From assembly GCF_020510525.1 (NCBI RefSeq), contig NZ_CP075188.1:496001-560000 (forward strand): a DNA stretch of 64,000 bases, given 5' to 3'. The notes below the pieces were generated by a model that worked only from the letters and a program-made list of their open reading frames with translations, did not search any database and was not told the DNA's origin. Positions 43,928 through 52,527 of this stretch are shown here, one piece after another. Source of the stretch: Quatrionicoccus australiensis. Lineage in GTDB: Bacteria > Pseudomonadota > Gammaproteobacteria > Burkholderiales > Rhodocyclaceae. The position numbers and the translations under genes were made by a program. Position 1 is the stretch's first letter. Each line of letters opens with the position of its first letter.

Positions 43928-44087
43928 CGGGATACCAGCTTGATGGGGCGATGGGACATTCGATCAAGTTCTCTGGCGTTGTATTCGATTCCTATATCAC
44001 GAGGTCAAAAGGCAGAAATCCAACCGATTGCCGTCATTCTCCTAGACACCGGCTGCCGGCAGCTATTGGCCGAATAGCTGAAGTTGA
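43928..44087. other. Non-coding right flank of the restriction island
   Basis: About 160 bases without a supported gene. It holds the imperfect palindrome AGCTATT-GGCCG-AATAGCT at 44061-44079. I could not find a direct repeat matching the left flank that would define an insertion site. Confidence 0.4.
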
Positions 44088-44121
44088 AAAAGAGAGGCCC
44101 GGCAATCGCCGGGCCTCTCTT
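44086..44121 (-). terminator. Intrinsic terminator of amtB
   Basis: AGAGAGGCCCGGC, loop, GCCGGGCCTCTCT form a perfect 13-bp stem. On the minus strand it is followed by TTTTT, so it ends amtB transcripts; it may also stop the convergent restriction operon. Confidence 0.9.
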
Positions 44122-44180
44122 ACATCGACAGTCCGACAGGCTTTACACGCGCCTGACAGACATTATTTCCAACCAGCGCT

Positions 44181-45383
44181 TTACCAGTTCGGTTCGCGCT
44201 CCGGCGTTGCCGTGATCTTGTGGATGCTGAGGTCGGCGCCGTCGTATTCTTCTTCCTGGTCGAGGCGGATGCCGAACAGGCGCTTCAGGGTGCCGTACAC
44301 CAGTGTGCCGCCGATCAGGGCGACGCAGATGGCCATCGCGGTCATGATCAGTTGTGGCATGAAGGCGATGCCGCCGGCGCCGCCGAGGGCCTTGCTGCCG
44401 AAGATGCCGGCGGCGATGCCGCCCCAGGCGCCGCACAGGCCGTGCAGCGGCCAGACGCCGAGCACGTCGTCGATCTTCCAGCGGTTCTGGGTCAGCGTGA
44501 ACATGATCACGAACAGGGCGCCGGCAATGCCGCCGACGGCCAGGGCACCGATCGGGTGCATGATGTCGGAGCCGGCACATACTGCAACCAGGCCGGCGAG
44601 CGGGCCGTTGTGTACGAAGCCGGGGTCGTTCTTGCCGAGCACCATGGCGACCAGCGTGCCGCCGACCATGGCCATCAGCGAGTTGAGGGCGACCAGGCCG
44701 GAGATCTTGTCGAGCGTCTGCGCACTCATGACGTTGAAGCCGAACCAGCCGACGGTCAGGATCCAGGCGCCGAGCGCCAGGAAGGGAATCGATGACGGCG
44801 GGTGGGCGGAGATGCGGCCATCCTTGCTGTAGCGGCCGTAGCGTGGCCCGAGCAGGAGCACGGCGGGCAGGGCGATCCAGCCGCCCATGGCATGCACGAC
44901 AACAGAGCCGGCAAAGTCGTGGAACTCTTCACCGAAGGTCGCTTTCAGCCAGGCCTGGATGCCGAAGGCCTGGTTCCAGGCGATGCCTTCAAAGAACGGA
45001 TAAACGAAGCCGACGAGCAGGAAGGTGGCGGCCAGTTGCGGGTGGAACTTGGCGCGCTCGGCGATGCCGCCCGAGATGATGGCCGGGATGGCGGCGGCGA
45101 AGGTGAGCAGGAAGAAGAACTTGGTCAGTTCGAAGCCGTTCTTTTCCATCAGCGTTTCGACGCCGGTGAAGAAATGCGTGCCGTAGGCGATGCCGTAGCC
45201 GATGAAGAAATAGGCGATGGTCGAGATGCCGAAGTCGGTCAGGATCTTGACCAGGGCATTGACCTGGTTTTTCTTGCGGACGGTGCCGACTTCGAGAAAG
45301 GCAAAGCCGGCGTGCATGGCCAGCACCATGATGGCGCCGAGCAGGATGAACAGCACGTTGCTGCTGGATTGATACGCTTCCAT
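44181..45383 (-). CDS. amtB: Ammonium transporter
   Basis: A 400-residue Amt/MEP/Rh channel with eleven helices. The pore histidines are in SVVVHAMGGW near 160 and PLHGLCGAWGG near 302. The PRYGRYSKDGRISAHPPSSIPF loop is typical of bacterial Amt. It lacks the signal peptide seen in E. coli AmtB, and no glnK gene is adjacent on either side. Upstream DNA carries two NtrC-type sites and a sigma-54 promoter, so expression under nitrogen limitation is expected. Confidence 0.95.
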   Translation of the reverse strand: MEAYQSSSNVLFILLGAIMVLAMHAGFAFLEVGTVRKKNQVNALVKILTDFGISTIAYFFIGYGIAYGTHFFTGVETLMEKNGFELTKFFFLLTFAAAIPAIISGGIAERAKFHPQLAATFLLVGFVYPFFEGIAWNQAFGIQAWLKATFGEEFHDFAGSVVVHAMGGWIALPAVLLLGPRYGRYSKDGRISAHPPSSIPFLALGAWILTVGWFGFNVMSAQTLDKISGLVALNSLMAMVGGTLVAMVLGKNDPGFVHNGPLAGLVAVCAGSDIMHPIGALAVGGIAGALFVIMFTLTQNRWKIDDVLGVWPLHGLCGAWGGIAAGIFGSKALGGAGGIAFMPQLIMTAMAICVALIGGTLVYGTLKRLFGIRLDQEEEYDGADLSIHKITATPEREPNW

Positions 45384-45414
45384 GAAACCCCCGATTCAAA
45401 AGACCGGGGGAGGA

Positions 45415-45432
45415 AAGCAAGCACCATTCCAG
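45415..45432 (-). promoter_or_regulatory. Sigma-54 (-24/-12) promoter of amtB
   Basis: On the minus strand TGGAATG and TTGCT are spaced so that GG (45429-45430) and GC (45417-45418) are in the correct 12-base phase. Transcription is expected to start near 45405, about 22 bases before the ATG. Confidence 0.72.
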
Positions 45433-45486
45433 TGCGTGCTTTCCTTTTCAAATCAGTGCGTTATTTTTCCGTGCTTGATGAAATAA

Positions 45487-45501
45487 GCACCGACATGGTG
45501 C
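45487..45501. promoter_or_regulatory. NtrC binding site upstream of amtB (strong)
   Basis: GCACCGACATGGTGC is a perfect GCACC-N5-GGTGC palindrome, centred about 89 bp upstream of the predicted amtB start. Confidence 0.82.
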
Positions 45502-45517
45502 GTTTTTTAACTAATGT

Positions 45518-45532
45518 GCAATCGATTGGTGC
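45518..45532. promoter_or_regulatory. NtrC binding site upstream of amtB (weaker second site)
   Basis: GCAATCGATTGGTGC keeps a perfect GGTGC half and a degenerate left half. Its centre is 31 bp from the strong site, three helical turns, as in cooperative NtrC enhancers. It lies just past the mltA stop codon. Confidence 0.6.
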
Positions 45533-45541
45533 GCGCTTGCC

Positions 45542-46786
45542 TTATTTGAGTGCAGCCTCGGGCGGCAGCAGCAACCAGATGCGTCCGGACTGTTTCATGC
45601 GTCCGGCCTGTTCGCCCGCTTCCTTGCCGAAGCCCCAGAAAAAGTCGGCGCGTACGGCGCCCTTGATCGCCCCGCCGGTGTCCTGCGCCATCACCAGGCG
45701 GTTCAGCGGCTGCGCCGAATTGGGGCGGGTGGTGGCGAGGAAGGCCGGCGTGCCGAGTGGCACCGAGCGCGGGTCGATGGCGATGCTGCGCTCGGGCGTG
45801 AGTGGTACGCCGAGGGCGCCGACCGGGCCGTCCTTGCTGTTCGGCACTTCACGGAAGAAGACGTAGCTCGGGTTGCTGTTGAGCAGGTCGTTGAGGCGGG
45901 CCGGATTGGCGCGCGCCCAGTTCTGGATGCCCTGCATCGAGGCTTCTTCAAGCTTCAGTTCGCCACGCTCGACCAATACCCTGCCGATCGACTGGTAGGG
46001 GTGGCCGTTCTGGTCGGCGTAGTTGAGGCGGACCTGGCTGCCGTCCTGGAGCTGGACGCGGCCGGAACCCTGGACCTGCAGGAAGAAGAGCTCGACCGCA
46101 TCGTCAACGTAGAGCAGGGTGCGGCCGGGCAGACGGTCGCCACGCGCGGTGATTTCGGCGCGCGACCAGTAGGGCACGACCTTGTTGCCTTCGAGGCGGC
46201 CACGCACGCGCTTGTCCTTGAGTTCGGGGAAGACGGCGGAGAGGTCGATGGTCAGCAGATCGTCCGGCACGCCGCGCACCGGCTGCTCGAAGCCGCGCGT
46301 CGCCTGCCGGCTGCCGCGCAGCAACGGCTCGTAATAGCCGGTGACCAGGCCATTCGGGTTCGCGTCGGCGGCGAGGATGGCGTAGGGGCGCAGGTGGTTT
46401 TCGAAGAACTGGCGGGCGTCCTTGCTGCTCAGGCTGGGGCCGGCGGCTTTGGCCAGGTCGCAGACGCGCTTCCAGGCCGGGCCGTGCGGCTTGCTCGCCA
46501 TGCCGCGGCAGGATTGCAGGAAGGCGGGCCAGGCGGCAGCGTGGTCGTCCTCGGCCCAGCCCGGCAGCTCGTTCCAGGTGCCCGCTTGCAGGCTGCGCGA
46601 GAAAGCGGTGGGGGCGGTTGGCGCCGGGGCGGGTGCCGATGTGGCGACGGCGGGCGGGCAGCTCGGGCAGGCGGCGCAGGGCGCGCAGGCGGCTGGTGCT
46701 TCACTGAACGGAATGCTGCTGCAGCCGGCGAGCAGGGCGGCCGCGAGTACGGTCAGGGAGAGAAATGCAGCTTGGAGTTTTGGCAT
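45542..46786 (-). CDS. mltA: Membrane-bound lytic murein transglycosylase A
   Basis: A 414-residue outer-membrane lipoprotein starting at 46786: MPKLQAAFLSL with lipobox LLAGCSS. A cysteine/alanine/proline-rich linker (about 30-60) has CAPCAACPSCPP. The MltA barrel includes VTGYYEPLLRG near 145, and the 3D domain holds the catalytic Asp in MAQDTGGAIKGAVRADFFWG near 365-384. It cleaves peptidoglycan glycan strands to anhydromuropeptides. It is divergent from the DUF815 gene. A long in-frame extension upstream is antisense to that gene and is not used. Confidence 0.92.
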   Translation of the reverse strand: MPKLQAAFLSLTVLAAALLAGCSSIPFSEAPAACAPCAACPSCPPAVATSAPAPAPTAPTAFSRSLQAGTWNELPGWAEDDHAAAWPAFLQSCRGMASKPHGPAWKRVCDLAKAAGPSLSSKDARQFFENHLRPYAILAADANPNGLVTGYYEPLLRGSRQATRGFEQPVRGVPDDLLTIDLSAVFPELKDKRVRGRLEGNKVVPYWSRAEITARGDRLPGRTLLYVDDAVELFFLQVQGSGRVQLQDGSQVRLNYADQNGHPYQSIGRVLVERGELKLEEASMQGIQNWARANPARLNDLLNSNPSYVFFREVPNSKDGPVGALGVPLTPERSIAIDPRSVPLGTPAFLATTRPNSAQPLNRLVMAQDTGGAIKGAVRADFFWGFGKEAGEQAGRMKQSGRIWLLLPPEAALK

Positions 46787-46831
46787 GGCTTTCGTTAGAG
46801 TTCGCAATTCGCCGCGAAGTATAAAACGATC

Positions 46832-47716
46832 ATGCCCAACACTCCTCCGCTTGAACGCCTGCTTGCCCGGGCCGAAGCCGTCCTTGCCCGTTTCGAGGCG
46901 ACCCTGCCGCCGCTTTCGCCGCTGCCCGACTGGAATGCCGCCGTCGCCTTCCGCTGGCGCAAGCGCGACGGGCGCGGCTGGCTGCAGCCGGTGCCGCATC
47001 CGCACCCGATCCGTCTCGCCGATCTCGAGAACGTCGACGACCAGAAGGCGCGCATCACGCTCAACACGCAGCAGTTCGTCGCCGGCCGCGGCGCCAACAA
47101 CGTCCTGCTGACCGGCGCCCGCGGTTGCGGCAAGTCGTCGCTGGTCAAGGCGGTGCTCAACGAGTTCAGCGCCCAGGGCCTGCGCCTGATCGAGGTGGAC
47201 AAGGACGATCTGGTCGATCTGCTCGATATTGTCGATGTGCTGGACGGTCGACCGGAAAAATTCATCATTTTCTGCGACGACCTCTCCTTCGAGGCCGGCG
47301 AAACCGCCTACAAGGCGCTGAAGACGGTGCTCGACGGCTCGATCGCGGCGCCGCCCGACAATGTGCTGATCTACGCGACCTCGAACCGGCGTCACCTGTT
47401 GCCGGAGTATTTCTCCGAGAACCTGGAGACGACGCGCGTCAATGAGGAAATTCATCCCGGCGAGGCGACCGAGGAGAAGATCTCGCTGTCCGAGCGCTTC
47501 GGCCTGTGGATTTCGTTTTACCCGTTCAGCCAGGACGATTACCTGGCCATCGTCTATCACTGGCTGCGCGAGTTCGGCGTCAGCGAGACGGTGATTGCCG
47601 CCTGCGAGCGCGATGCACTGAACTGGGCGCTCGGTCGCGGCTCGCGTTCCGGTCGCGTCGCCTGGCAGTTCGCGCGCGATCTCGCCGGCCAGCAGGCGGG
47701 GACGGCTGCGCGATGA
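46832..47716 (+). CDS. DUF815-family AAA+ ATPase
   Basis: A 294-residue cytoplasmic ATPase. Walker A is LLTGARGCGKSSLVKAV near 90-106, Walker B IIFCDDLSFE near 144, and the sensor region YATSNRRHLLPEYF near 180. The family is widespread in proteobacteria but has no defined biochemical role. It overlaps the Nudix-ThiE gene by four bases, a conserved arrangement in betaproteobacteria that hints at a role near nucleotide or cofactor sanitation. Confidence 0.88.
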   Translation: MPNTPPLERLLARAEAVLARFEATLPPLSPLPDWNAAVAFRWRKRDGRGWLQPVPHPHPIRLADLENVDDQKARITLNTQQFVAGRGANNVLLTGARGCGKSSLVKAVLNEFSAQGLRLIEVDKDDLVDLLDIVDVLDGRPEKFIIFCDDLSFEAGETAYKALKTVLDGSIAAPPDNVLIYATSNRRHLLPEYFSENLETTRVNEEIHPGEATEEKISLSERFGLWISFYPFSQDDYLAIVYHWLREFGVSETVIAACERDALNWALGRGSRSGRVAWQFARDLAGQQAGTAAR

Positions 47717-48657
47717 GCAAGATCGTCCAGGTTGCGGCCGCCGTCATGTTGCGTGCCGACGGGCGCGAGTTCCTGCTGGCGCAACGCCCCGAAGGCAAGG
47801 TCTATGCAGGCTACTGGGAGTTTCCCGGCGGCAAGGTCGAGCCGGGTGAAAATTATCGTCAGGCGCTGATCCGCGAATTGCACGAAGAACTCGGCATCAC
47901 GGTGACCGAATGTTCGCCCTGGCTGACGCGCGAATTCACCTATCCGCATGCAACGGTGCGCCTGGAATTCTGGCGTGTCACGGCGTGGACCGGTGAGATC
48001 GGCATTACCGCGCCGCTGGAGCACTCAGCGGTCGACTGGCTGGAAATGGGCAAAACGCCGCATGTCGCGCCCATCCTGCCGGCCAATGGTCCGATCCTGA
48101 AGGGCCTGGCCTTGCCGACCAGCATGGCGATCACGCAGGGCGAAGTCGAAGGTGTCGAGCGTCAGCTCGAGCGCCTCGAAGAAGCCCTGGCTGGCGGCTT
48201 GCGCCTGATCCAGGTGCGTGACAAGGGCTGGCCGGCGGCGCAGCGCCTGTGGTTCGCCGAAAGCGTCGTACGTCTGGCGCATGAGCATGGCGCGCTGGTC
48301 GTCATCAACGATAGCGAGGAAATCGCCCGCATGGTCGGGGCGGACGGTGTGCATTTGTCGGCGACGAGTCTGGCCGCCTGTACGACGCGCCCCGATTTCA
48401 CCTGGGTCGGGGCTTCCTGCCACACGGCTGCGGAAATCCGCCGGGCCGGCGAGCTGGAGCTCGATTACGCGCTGTTCGGCCCGGTTTTGCCGACGCAGAC
48501 GCATCCGGAGGCGAGCGGGCTGGGCTGGGATGAATTCGCCCGTCAGCTGGCCGGCAATACGATTCCGGTCTTTGCGCTGGGCGGGATGCAAAAGGCCATG
48601 CTGGGCGAAGCGCAGGCACATGGGGCGCATGGCATCGCCATGCTGCGCGGCTGGTAA
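47713..48657 (+). CDS. Nudix hydrolase fused to a ThiE-like domain (MutT/thiamine-phosphate-synthase fusion)
   Basis: A 314-residue two-domain protein starting at ATG 47713. The N-terminal Nudix box GGKVEPGENYRQALIRELHEELG (about 37-59) is intact, as in 8-oxo-dGTPase MutT. Residues about 130-314 form a TIM barrel similar to thiamine-phosphate synthase: IQVRDKGWP near 166, INDSEEIARMVGADGVHLS near 197 and ALGGMQKAM near 289. In place of the ThiE TxTK phosphate loop it has PTQTHPEASGLGW, so synthase activity is doubtful. Confidence 0.88.
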   Translation: MSKIVQVAAAVMLRADGREFLLAQRPEGKVYAGYWEFPGGKVEPGENYRQALIRELHEELGITVTECSPWLTREFTYPHATVRLEFWRVTAWTGEIGITAPLEHSAVDWLEMGKTPHVAPILPANGPILKGLALPTSMAITQGEVEGVERQLERLEEALAGGLRLIQVRDKGWPAAQRLWFAESVVRLAHEHGALVVINDSEEIARMVGADGVHLSATSLAACTTRPDFTWVGASCHTAAEIRRAGELELDYALFGPVLPTQTHPEASGLGWDEFARQLAGNTIPVFALGGMQKAMLGEAQAHGAHGIAMLRGW

Positions 48658-48675
48658 TTGCCGGGGGCGACCCGG

Positions 48676-48873
48676 TCAGCCGCGGTCGTCGTCGGGAACG
48701 GTCAGCGCCGGATCTTCGGGATCGACCGCAACCGGAATCCGGTAGCTTTCGCTGGCCCAGGCGCCGAGATCAATCTGCTTGCAGCGCTCGGAGCAGAACG
48801 GGCGCCACGGGTTTTCCGGGGCCCACAGCGCATCCTGGCCGCATTGCGGGCAGCGGACTTTGCGTGCTGTCAT
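48676..48873 (-). CDS. yacG: DNA gyrase inhibitor YacG (zinc protein)
   Basis: A 65-residue protein. The four zinc cysteines are in VRCPQCG near 8-11 and [16 protein letters not shown] near 26-30, with the family's signature LGAW. It binds GyrB and inhibits its ATPase in E. coli. The start codon overlaps the zapD stop. Gene order coaE-zapD-yacG is conserved in beta- and gammaproteobacteria. Confidence 0.93.
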   Translation of the reverse strand: MTARKVRCPQCGQDALWAPENPWRPFCSERCKQIDLGAWASESYRIPVAVDPEDPALTVPDDDRG

Positions 48874-49631
48874 CAGAGATTGCAGAAGGTGAGTTTGAAG
48901 CTGACGTCGCGGTCGCAGCCTTTGGCCTTGATTTCCCCGGTCGGCGGCTTGGTGAAGCGGATGTTCAGGAAATACTTGTTGGCGCTGACTTCGGGGATGG
49001 CCTGTTCTTCCGACTCGAGCGTGACGCGCACCATCTGCGCGGCCGAGCCGCCGAGGTTGAGCTGGAACTGGCCATGCACGGCGGCGTGCTGTTTCGGGCT
49101 GCCGCTCGAACGCAGCAGGCGCAGCACGATGGCGGCGGCGTCGCGCAGTGGCAGCAGCGGCTTGGTCCAGCCGTCGAGTGATTCGCGGCGGGCATCCGGG
49201 CTGCGGTGCAGCCACCAGTGATAGGACGGCAGATCGAATTCGCAGACGCCACCGGGAATCACGGCGCGGCTCTTGATGCCCATCAGCCAGTCGTTTTCAC
49301 GCAGGTACTGGCCGATCTTGCCGGTCATGCTGAGCAGGGCGGCGGAAGACTGTTCGATTTCGTAGAGGGCGCCGGACAGCGCTTCTTCGGAAATGTCGGG
49401 GTTGTTGCGGTAGGCGAGCAGCGTCTGGCGCTGGCGTTCGAGTTCCTGGATCAGGTCCATCTTGAGGTCGGCGCGGCCGGCCACTTCAAGAATTTCGAAC
49501 AGGGTGACGAGGGCTGTGTGGTGCTCCAGCTGGCCATCGGCCTGAGCGAAATGGGCGGTTTTTTCGAACAGATCCTCAAGGCGCAGCAGGGTGCGGATGC
49601 GCTCGTTGAAAGGATATTCGTAAGTAATCAC
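48873..49631 (-). CDS. zapD: Cell division protein ZapD (YacF)
   Basis: A 252-residue cytoplasmic protein starting [18 protein letters not shown], the ZapD signature. The helical domain (about 1-110) and beta-rich domain with [14 protein letters not shown] near 150 are intact. It bundles FtsZ filaments at the septum. It lies between coaE and yacG in the same orientation, 59 bases after coaE. Confidence 0.93.
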   Translation of the reverse strand: MITYEYPFNERIRTLLRLEDLFEKTAHFAQADGQLEHHTALVTLFEILEVAGRADLKMDLIQELERQRQTLLAYRNNPDISEEALSGALYEIEQSSAALLSMTGKIGQYLRENDWLMGIKSRAVIPGGVCEFDLPSYHWWLHRSPDARRESLDGWTKPLLPLRDAAAIVLRLLRSSGSPKQHAAVHGQFQLNLGGSAAQMVRVTLESEEQAIPEVSANKYFLNIRFTKPPTGEIKAKGCDRDVSFKLTFCNL

Positions 49632-49690
49632 GCGACCTTGGGTCCGAAGATGGAAAATTGTCCTAATTCTGAGCTATTTGCAGGCAAATC

Positions 49691-50314
49691 TCAACAGTTT
49701 GCTTTAGCTATTTCTGCCGATAGTCGTAGATACTTTGCGTGCAGGCGGGAAACCTGTTGCTGCAGGTTGATCAGGTCGGCGTCGTTGTGCACCACGTCGT
49801 CCGCCACGCGCAGGCGTTCAACCCGCGTTGCCTGGGCGGCCATGATCGCGGTGACCTCGGCTTCGCTCAGGCCATTGCGGCTCATCACCCGGTGTACCTG
49901 CAGGCTTTCCGGGCAATCGACAACGACAATGCGCTGGCAGCGTTCGCGATAGCTGTTGCTTTCAACCAGCAGCGGCACGGCGAGAATCACGTAGGGCGTG
50001 CTGGCCGCTGCGCAGCGCTCGGTCGAGATCTGGCGGATCAGCGGATGCAGGATGTCTTCCAGCTGCTTGCGCGCCGTGGTGTCGGAAAAGATCAGCTGGC
50101 GCATCGCATTGCGGTCGAGCGCGCCGCTGGCATCCGCCACGGTCGGGTCGAAGGCGGCGAGCAGCAGCGGCATTGCGGCGCCGCCCGGTCCGGTCAGTTC
50201 GTGCGCGATGGCGTCGGTGTCGACCAGCGCTGCCCCGGCGGCGACAAAGAGATCGCTTACCGTGCTCTTGCCGCTGCCGATGCCGCCGGTCAGGCCGACG
50301 ATGAAGTCGCTCAC
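49691..50314 (-). CDS. coaE: Dephospho-CoA kinase
   Basis: A 207-residue kinase. Walker A is GLTGGIGSGKSTVSDLF near 7-23; DTDAIAHELTGPGGAA and the lid region MRQLIFSD follow the family pattern. It phosphorylates dephospho-CoA, the last CoA step. I chose the GTG at 50314 because GAGGA lies six bases upstream and the reading frame overlaps the SPOR gene stop by four bases (GTGA). In many relatives the upstream gene is pilD; here it is a SPOR protein. Confidence 0.93.
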   Translation of the reverse strand: MSDFIVGLTGGIGSGKSTVSDLFVAAGAALVDTDAIAHELTGPGGAAMPLLLAAFDPTVADASGALDRNAMRQLIFSDTTARKQLEDILHPLIRQISTERCAAASTPYVILAVPLLVESNSYRERCQRIVVVDCPESLQVHRVMSRNGLSEAEVTAIMAAQATRVERLRVADDVVHNDADLINLQQQVSRLHAKYLRLSAEIAKANC

Positions 50315-50988
50315 TTGCAGTCCTCGGGCGGCGGCTTGATCTTGCTGGCCGCAATCAGGGCGTCGCGTTCGGCGAGCGGGCCGCTGGCTTCGACGCGGAC
50401 ACTGCTGTCCTTGCCCGGGCGCGGCCCCGTGCGGGCCGATCTGACGCCCTTGCCCTTCAACTCGGTCAACCTTTCCTGGGCGCCTTTTTCCGCCGAGAAG
50501 ACGCCGAGCGAGATGCCGTACTGGCTGGGGCCGCTTTCCTGGATGATGAAATAGTCCTCGACACCCAGCTGGCGCAGTTCGCCGGCCTTCTTTTCCGCAT
50601 CCGCCTTGCTCGGCAGGGGCGGAATGAAGACCCACCAGCCATTGCCTTCGCCGGCGATGGTTTTCTTGCTGCTCTTGAAGGCGGTGAATTTCTCGCCGAT
50701 CAGTGTGCTCAGGCGATCGGCGGCGGCCGGCGCCAGGTTGTCCCAGCGCAGGCAGGTCTTCTCGATCACCGGTTCCGGCTTGGCTTCCGGTTCCGGCGCC
50801 GGGGCGGCCGGTGCTTCGGCTGCTTTGACCGGCGGTGCTTCGCCGCGCGAGACCAGGTGCATCTTGTCGGGCGCGACCTGCTGGTCGACGCGGGCTGCGT
50901 CCGGGTTGTCGGAGTGACCGAAGTAGCCGCTGCTGAAGGCGTAGAACAGCAGGTTGGCGAGAACGAGCAGGAAGACGAGGGCTTTCAC
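50311..50988 (-). CDS. SPOR-domain membrane protein
   Basis: A 225-residue protein with one N-terminal membrane helix (MKALVFLLVLANLLFYAF). A proline/alanine/glutamate-rich periplasmic linker (about 50-75) is followed by a SPOR-like domain (about 110-190; WWVFIPPLPSKADAEKKAGE, YGISLGVFSAEKGAQ). SPOR domains bind denuded glycan at the septum, which suits its location beside coaE-zapD. It is translationally coupled to coaE and follows trpB2 by three bases. Confidence 0.85.
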   Translation of the reverse strand: MKALVFLLVLANLLFYAFSSGYFGHSDNPDAARVDQQVAPDKMHLVSRGEAPPVKAAEAPAAPAPEPEAKPEPVIEKTCLRWDNLAPAAADRLSTLIGEKFTAFKSSKKTIAGEGNGWWVFIPPLPSKADAEKKAGELRQLGVEDYFIIQESGPSQYGISLGVFSAEKGAQERLTELKGKGVRSARTGPRPGKDSSVRVEASGPLAERDALIAASKIKPPPEDCK

Positions 50989-50991
50989 GGC

Positions 50992-52356
50992 TTAACCGAC
51001 CTGGGGCAAGTGCTTGAGCGACTCGGTGATGGCGGCTTCCGGGTAGGAGTAATCCTCGAGCTGGCCGGAGAAGTACTTGTCGTAGGACGCCATGTCGAAG
51101 TGGCCGTGGCCGGTCAGGCAGAAGAGGATGGTCTTGGCCTCGCCGGTCGCCTTGCAGCGCAGGGCTTCGTCGATTGCGGCGCGGATCGCGTGGCAGGATT
51201 CCGGCGCCGGGATGATGCCTTCGGCGCGCGCGAACTGGACGCCGGCTTCGAAGGTGGCGACCTGCGGCACGGCGATGGCTTCGAGCTTGCCTTCATGCAG
51301 CAGTTGCGAGACCAGCGGCGAATCGCCGTGATAGCGCAGGCCGCCGGCATGGATGCCGGGCGGCATGAAGTCGTGACCGAGCGTGTACATCTTCATGATC
51401 GGCGTGTAACCGGAGACGTCGCCGTAGTCGTAGGCGTAGTGGCCCTTGGTCAGCGTCGGGCAGGAAGTCGGCTCGACGGCGACACAGCGCAGGTTGGTGG
51501 CGCGCTTGTCGCCGGCCGCCTTGTCGGCGAGGAAGGGGAAGGCGATGCCGCCAAAGCTGGAGCCGCCACCGCAGGGCCCGAAGATCACGTCCGGGTAGAG
51601 GCCGATCTTGTCGAACTGCTTCTTGGCTTCGAGGCCGATCACCGTCTGGTGCAGCAGCACATGGTTGAGTACCGAACCCAGCGTGTAGCAGGTGCCGGGA
51701 TCGGCGGCAGCTTCCTCGACCGCTTCCGAGATGGCCAGGCCGAGCGAGCCCTGGTTGTTCGGATCGGCGGCGAGTGCGGCGCGGCCGGCGTTGGTCAGGT
51801 TGGTCGGGCTGGCGAAAACCTCGGCACCCCAGGTCTGCATCATCGAGCGACGGAAGGGCTTCTGCTGGTAGCTGACATTGACCATGAAGACGCGCACCGG
51901 CAGACCGAACATCTGGCCGGCGTAGGCGATGGACGAACCCCACTGGCCGGCGCCGGTTTCGGTAGTCAGCTTCTTGGTGCCGGCCAGCTTGTTGAAATAG
52001 GCCTGCGGCACGGCGGAGTTCGGCTTGTGCGAACCGGCTGGCGAAACGCCTTCGTACTTGAAGAAAATTTTGGCCGGCGTGCCGAGGGCGCGTTCCAGAC
52101 CAAGGGCGCGGCAGAGCGGCGCCGGGCGCCATTGCGCGTAGATCTGGCGCACTTCCTCGGGAATCGGAATCCAGCGTTCGGCGCTCATTTCCTGTTCGAG
52201 GATGGGGTCAGGGAAGATGGCGGCCATCGCTTCCGGCGGCACCGGCTTGCCGTCCGGCCCGAGCGGCGGCGCCGGCGGGTTGGGCATGTCGGCAACAACG
52301 TTGTACCAGTGGGTGGGGATCTCTTCTTGTTCGAGATTGATCCGCAGCGGCGTCAT
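50992..52356 (-). CDS. TrpB2-type tryptophan synthase beta-like PLP enzyme
   Basis: A 454-residue PLP enzyme, longer than TrpB1 and with the TrpB2 N-terminal extension. The PLP lysine is in GSHKPNSAVPQAYFN near 115 and the phosphate loop is CGGGSSFGG near 234. No trpA is adjacent. TrpB2 proteins can join indole and serine, but stand-alone copies may use other substrates or salvage indole. It begins the minus-strand run trpB2-SPOR-coaE-zapD-yacG. Confidence 0.92.
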   Translation of the reverse strand: MTPLRINLEQEEIPTHWYNVVADMPNPPAPPLGPDGKPVPPEAMAAIFPDPILEQEMSAERWIPIPEEVRQIYAQWRPAPLCRALGLERALGTPAKIFFKYEGVSPAGSHKPNSAVPQAYFNKLAGTKKLTTETGAGQWGSSIAYAGQMFGLPVRVFMVNVSYQQKPFRRSMMQTWGAEVFASPTNLTNAGRAALAADPNNQGSLGLAISEAVEEAAADPGTCYTLGSVLNHVLLHQTVIGLEAKKQFDKIGLYPDVIFGPCGGGSSFGGIAFPFLADKAAGDKRATNLRCVAVEPTSCPTLTKGHYAYDYGDVSGYTPIMKMYTLGHDFMPPGIHAGGLRYHGDSPLVSQLLHEGKLEAIAVPQVATFEAGVQFARAEGIIPAPESCHAIRAAIDEALRCKATGEAKTILFCLTGHGHFDMASYDKYFSGQLEDYSYPEAAITESLKHLPQVG

Positions 52357-52527
52357 ATTTTTCTCTCCCTGATGCGATTCGGCAAAGGCGGTAAATTACC
52401 CCAAAAGCCAGGTCGGACCAAGGCCGGCGCGGGCATTTTGTGCCTTTTTGCCGGGTCGACCGCTGCCCGGCGCGAAGACTGCGGGTAAAGTACGGCCTGC
52501 GCCATTTCTTCGCCCGAAACCCACGCC

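Noticed and set aside
33759..44087. Restriction island as an integrated prophage or ICE
   Set aside because: No integrase, transposase, tRNA or flanking direct repeat was found. Horizontal origin remains likely from composition, but no mobile element can be named.
43951..44832. 293-codon plus-strand frame over the amtB 3' end
   Set aside because: It runs through the amtB terminator and antisense to amtB; low-complexity Pro/Ala/Arg translation.
45542..47560. MltA frame extended to 672 codons
   Set aside because: The extra N-terminal part is antisense to the DUF815 gene. The lipoprotein signal at 46786 fixes the real start.
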